Shown here: piece by piece, positions 60,640-64,000 of the stretch | Position numbering within the stretch: the first letter of the stretch is position 1 | How the letters are laid out: every line of letters starts with the position of its first letter | Origin: Combretum micranthum | Lineage: Eukaryota > Streptophyta > Magnoliopsida > Myrtales > Combretaceae | DNA: 64,000 nucleotides | Assembly (NCBI GenBank): GCA_024138025.1 | Contig: JAMXBD010000405.1 | Location: 558,001 to 622,000, forward strand | Direction: 5' to 3' | Position numbers and translations under genes: made by a program | Notes under the pieces: generated by a model | The model's input: the letters and a program-made list of their open reading frames with translations, nothing else | Database searches by the model: none | Told to the model about the DNA's origin: nothing

Positions 60640-60850
60640 TTTTTCCCCTTTTGACAATCAGAAAACCTTTCCCATGAAAATCATGGAAACAATAATCAGA
60701 ACAAGCAACCAGCAAGTGAAAATTTCATATAAAATATTTTAGCAAATTTTTCATATTTTCTTCCCCTTTTTGACATCATCTATTAGCAGTTGGTCCCCCT
60801 TTTTGTTATAGACACTTTACCACTTAAGCAAATAATTTTTAAGTGCAAAT
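60640..60850 (-). other. Sirevirus-type 3' internal region with polypurine tracts
   Basis: The complement shows several A/G tracts (AAAAGGGGAAAAA next to the LTR, AAAAAGGGGAAG and AAAAAGGGGGACC). Repeated tracts ahead of the 3' LTR are usual in Sirevirus-type elements. No coding sequence was recognised. Confidence 0.45.
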
Positions 60851-62070
60851 AATCAACATCAAACCAACAAACCAAATGTATCTTAATTTTAAATTTATTT
60901 ATGTCATGTATTATTGAACTTTAACTTGTTAAAACTTAAAATTATATTCAATTAAAATTTTATTGTGTCGTTTTTGAAAAAGATGATATGGAAATTGTTT
61001 ATTTATAATATTAGTACTAAAGATTGGAGTTAAGGTATTTAATTTGGCAAAGTTTGATGGGAAAAGGCATTTAGTAAATATAAATATGGTAGTGATATTA
61101 ACGATAGTAATTATTGCTCAATAGTATTATGACAAATCTAATGGATAAATAATACTAGTATTTCATAAAATGAGTCAAACAAGGTATTGTTTATAAAATA
61201 TATTTAAAGTATCAATGTTTAAATAGTTTTTTATTAATTTTGATAAGAAAAAATTTTTAATGAATATCTTGTCTCACTTAATTTGCAAAAAAATTAATTT
61301 ATAATTTTAATCTTTTGATACATTGGTAGCTTAAATGAATTCATTCCCAAAATTAATACCTTTTCAAGTAATTTATCCAAAATCTACTTGTATTCACTGA
61401 TGGATGCTACTTTCTGTGTATAATCATTTTCTAATTGTGCTACAAGTTGGGAATTTGTTGTTATATGGCTACAAGTTGGGAATTTGATTAAATAAGCTAC
61501 CCATAAGCTATTAGGTATTATGATTTATCTAATAATAGATATATTTTTACATTACTATATAATATAAAAAACCAGGAAATATGAAGGAAAGCATTTTAAT
61601 GGCAGATGCATCATATAGAGGATATAAAGCTCTCTAGTGCCTTTTATGAACGCAACGTATGGACTTTGAAGAAGCCACTAATTTTGTTCATGATTTATGA
61701 TAAACAGAGGTTAAACGACATAGATTTGCGATGATCCAATTCAAACTGGCGTAGCATTTAATAATCAGTTGGGTTAATATCAAAAAGGTACCCGAAGTTT
61801 GGTTTTAAATAATCTAAAATAATTTGATTTTAAACAATATGGTACCTAAATCAAGTTTCATGTATATTTTTCCTATGTGATTGAACTTGCTTCAAATAAA
61901 AAAAATGTAAGTGAAAACTTGCTTCTAGTACTAAACTGTTCAAAACCAAACTTTAAGTAGGAAAGATATACGTCAAAACTTACTTCAACTACCAAATTGT
62001 TTAAAACCAAACTTCAGGTTCCTAATTAAACTTTTTGTAAAAATTTAGATACCATTTTTCACATTGTCTT
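60851..62070. other. Spacer ending in a foldback repeat
   Basis: AT-rich spacer without a gene. 61775-62065 carries the foldback repeat units also found at 40255-40640 (GTTTTAAACAA-TGGTACC and AACTTGCTTC blocks on both strands). Confidence 0.5.
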
Positions 62071-62078
62071 ATTGCAAT

Positions 62079-63147
62079 TAGGGCTGGCAAAAAAACCGAC
62101 CGAACCGGACCGGACCGAACCGAACCGAAATTTCGGTTATATTTTGAAACGGTTCGGTTCGCGGTTCGGTTCATTGAAGATAAACGGTTCGCGGTTCGTT
62201 CGGGACCATGAACCGAACCGTACGGTTCGAACCGAACCGAACCGTTTATATATTAAAAAAATTAAATATATTATTTTTACTCTTAATTTTTTTATTAATG
62301 GTATATATCTATGTCACAAATTTTAAAAACAATTAATTTTTTAAAATAAATTAATTGTTTTTAAAATTTTTTACTTAGATATGTGTTAGTCATTAGAATA
62401 AAATTAGATTTTTCATAATATGTTTCAATTATTATGTTATCTATAAGTAAGATATTTAGAATTTAAACTCTAGTATTTTAACTTAAAAAAATTAATTGTT
62501 GTAAAATTTTCTTACCTAGATATGTGTTATTCATTAGAATAAAATTAGATTTTTATAATATGTTTTAATTGTTATGTTATCTATAAGTAAGGTAGATTTT
62601 AGAATTTAACCTCTAGTATTCTAACTTCTGCATATTTCTTTTCCATTTGTCTTACTAATTAATCTAGTTCTATTATTTAGTTACTTATTGATTTATATAA
62701 TTGGTAATATGTTAGTTAGAAGCATACAACGAATTACATTTTATGTCTTCTATTGAGATAAAGTCTAGTATATCATTATAGTTCAAGATAATTCAAAAAA
62801 ATGAGACTAGTCATAGTTATAATTTTATAATGGATGAAATCTTTTCCTTCCTATAAGTTTTACATGTTTATTTGATAAATGATTAATTTTAAATATTATT
62901 GTTATATTTGCATTAGTGATAAGAAATATGTAATTGAACTTTTTCGATAGAATATATTTTTTATTTTATGAAAAAACGGTTCGAACCGCAAACCGAACCG
63001 TACCGAACCGTTTTTTTTCGGTTCGAAAAAATTACGAACCGAACCGTATGGTTAGGTTCGAATTTAAAAAGAAAAACCGAACCGTCAATTATGGTGCGGT
63101 TCGGTTCGGGATACAAACCGAACCGAACCGTACCGTGCACACCCCTA
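62079..63147. mobile_element. Non-autonomous hAT element with perfect target duplication
   Basis: 1069 bp. The terminal repeats are TAGGGCTGGCAAA on the left and, complemented, TAGGGGTGTGCACGG on the right. The 8-bp duplication ATTGCAAT lies at 62071-62078 and 63148-63155. Both subterminal regions (about 62095-62250 and 62975-63135) are packed with GGTTCGG/CCGAACC units in both orientations, as in known hAT subterminal transposase-binding regions. The interior is noncoding and contains a diverged tandem duplication with a 141-bp period (62352-62630). Open frames here are by-products of the CCGAACC repeats. Confidence 0.88.
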
Positions 63148-63155
63148 ATTGCAAT

Positions 63156-64000
63156 TTTGGTGGACTATAAATGAAGATAAGCAGATAGGGATAGAGCAAA
63201 ATCTTGATACTCATTCAAGAAATTCAAACTATTTCTTTTTTTATTAATTAATTAATATTATTATGGAGAGATTTGGGGAGAATTGCTAAGGATTCGAAAT
63301 TAAAAAATTACAAAAATAAAAAAAACCGAATACAATGGATAAATAATCTTCTGCGACAACATTTGATCAAAATTAAAATCTTAGGAACACAACAGTCGAC
63401 TGTGTGCCTTAGACTGGATATTCTTAAATGTGTAGGAAGCAATTTTAAGAAAAATAATAGTACATTCGTGTCGTGCACGATTCCAGAGGAAATCTTGTAA
63501 AAAATAACATAAAATATCACAATTAAGGAACTGATAACCGAGAAATTGATTGGAGTTACATGACATTCAACAAAATCGCTTGATTAATTAAATTCGCTTC
63601 AATAAAATAGAAAAAGCGAAGTAGCTCGTACAAAACCAACTATCTATTGAAGAAGATTCCATAAGTTTACACGATGGATTGTATATTTTATGTGTCTATA
63701 CATAAATTGTAGTGCTTGCACCGAATTCTTATATTATGATCTATTCGATGATGCGAAGTTTGTAGTTATAGTATCGTGCTAATAGGTGGTAGTGTTGCTT
63801 TATAGTACTTGTGTTTGTGCACCAAACAACAATCTATCCAGTGGAAGATTACATTAATGAATTTGTCACTTTAAAATATTAGGTGAAACTCACTGTTTAT
63901 TTCAACTCTTGGACTTAATATAGGAGTCGTTATACTAGATTATCATTGTCAATATGATCTAATAAATATTATCATGCTTGAAAGCCTATAAATATTCAAT
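63156..64000. other. Unrecognised AT-rich end of window
   Basis: No gene, LTR terminus or repeat boundary that I can support. The short overlapping frames at 63273-63566 occur on both strands and have no recognisable domain. Confidence 0.45.

Noticed and set aside
62072..63174. Arg/Pro/Asn-rich frames with repeated EPNRT-type motifs
   Set aside because: Translations of the CCGAACC arrays in the hAT element.
1..64000. tRNA, rRNA, organellar insert or CRISPR
   Set aside because: No cloverleaf, rRNA core, plastid or mitochondrial gene fragment, or regularly spaced repeat array could be recognised by eye.

Overview
The window is AT-rich nuclear DNA from a flowering plant, almost certainly a eudicot. 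This rests on intron-split genes with GT/AG borders, a granule-bound starch synthase I (GBSSI) gene body with the plant exon layout, plant 60S acidic ribosomal protein P1 genes with telo-box and site-II promoter motifs, and a dense layer of plant Ty1-copia, Ty3-gypsy, Mutator-like and hAT elements. I cannot name the species. There is no prokaryotic, organellar, CRISPR or tRNA signal that I can support.

Layout: 1-3357 is the 5' part of an Athila-like gypsy element on the minus strand (LTR 1889-3357), inserted into a decayed copia gag (3358-4505). 4.5-9.5 kb is mostly unrecognised spacer. 9.5-13.45 kb is a GBSSI pseudogene with every exon in place but at least four frame-breaking lesions, followed by a MITE at 13466-13784. 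14109-27790 is a three-level nest: an old minus-strand copia (B) is split by a plus-strand copia (A, 15046-20716) and by a young minus-strand copia (C, 21956-25186), and A's 3' LTR is itself split by a Sirevirus-type solo LTR. 28572-38663 is bounded by long inverted repeats and a 10-bp direct repeat, so it is probably a Mutator-like element, itself filled with LTR fragments. 38.7-42.2 kb holds a foldback repeat and a non-autonomous hAT element.

42.9-44.5 kb is the one clearly intact host gene, a three-coding-exon P1 stalk protein gene. A second P1 copy lies at 56.36-58.15 kb. Its introns and 3' flank are also related to the first, so this is a segmental duplication, but it has a 2-bp insertion that destroys the conserved acidic tail. 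A copia deletion derivative (E, 53542-56207) sits about 150 bp upstream of its start codon. Between the copies lies a hAT element carrying a dimerisation-domain relic. The right end has a Sirevirus-type LTR (58.9-60.6 kb), a foldback repeat, and a hAT element with a perfect 8-bp target duplication (62079-63147).

I found no undescribed biological system. What deserves attention is gene decay (GBSSI, P1 copy 2), the ordered nesting, and copia C, which has near-identical LTRs and an open reverse transcriptase-RNase H frame although its gag and integrase are gone. Boundaries marked as approximate were read by eye from termini and direct repeats.
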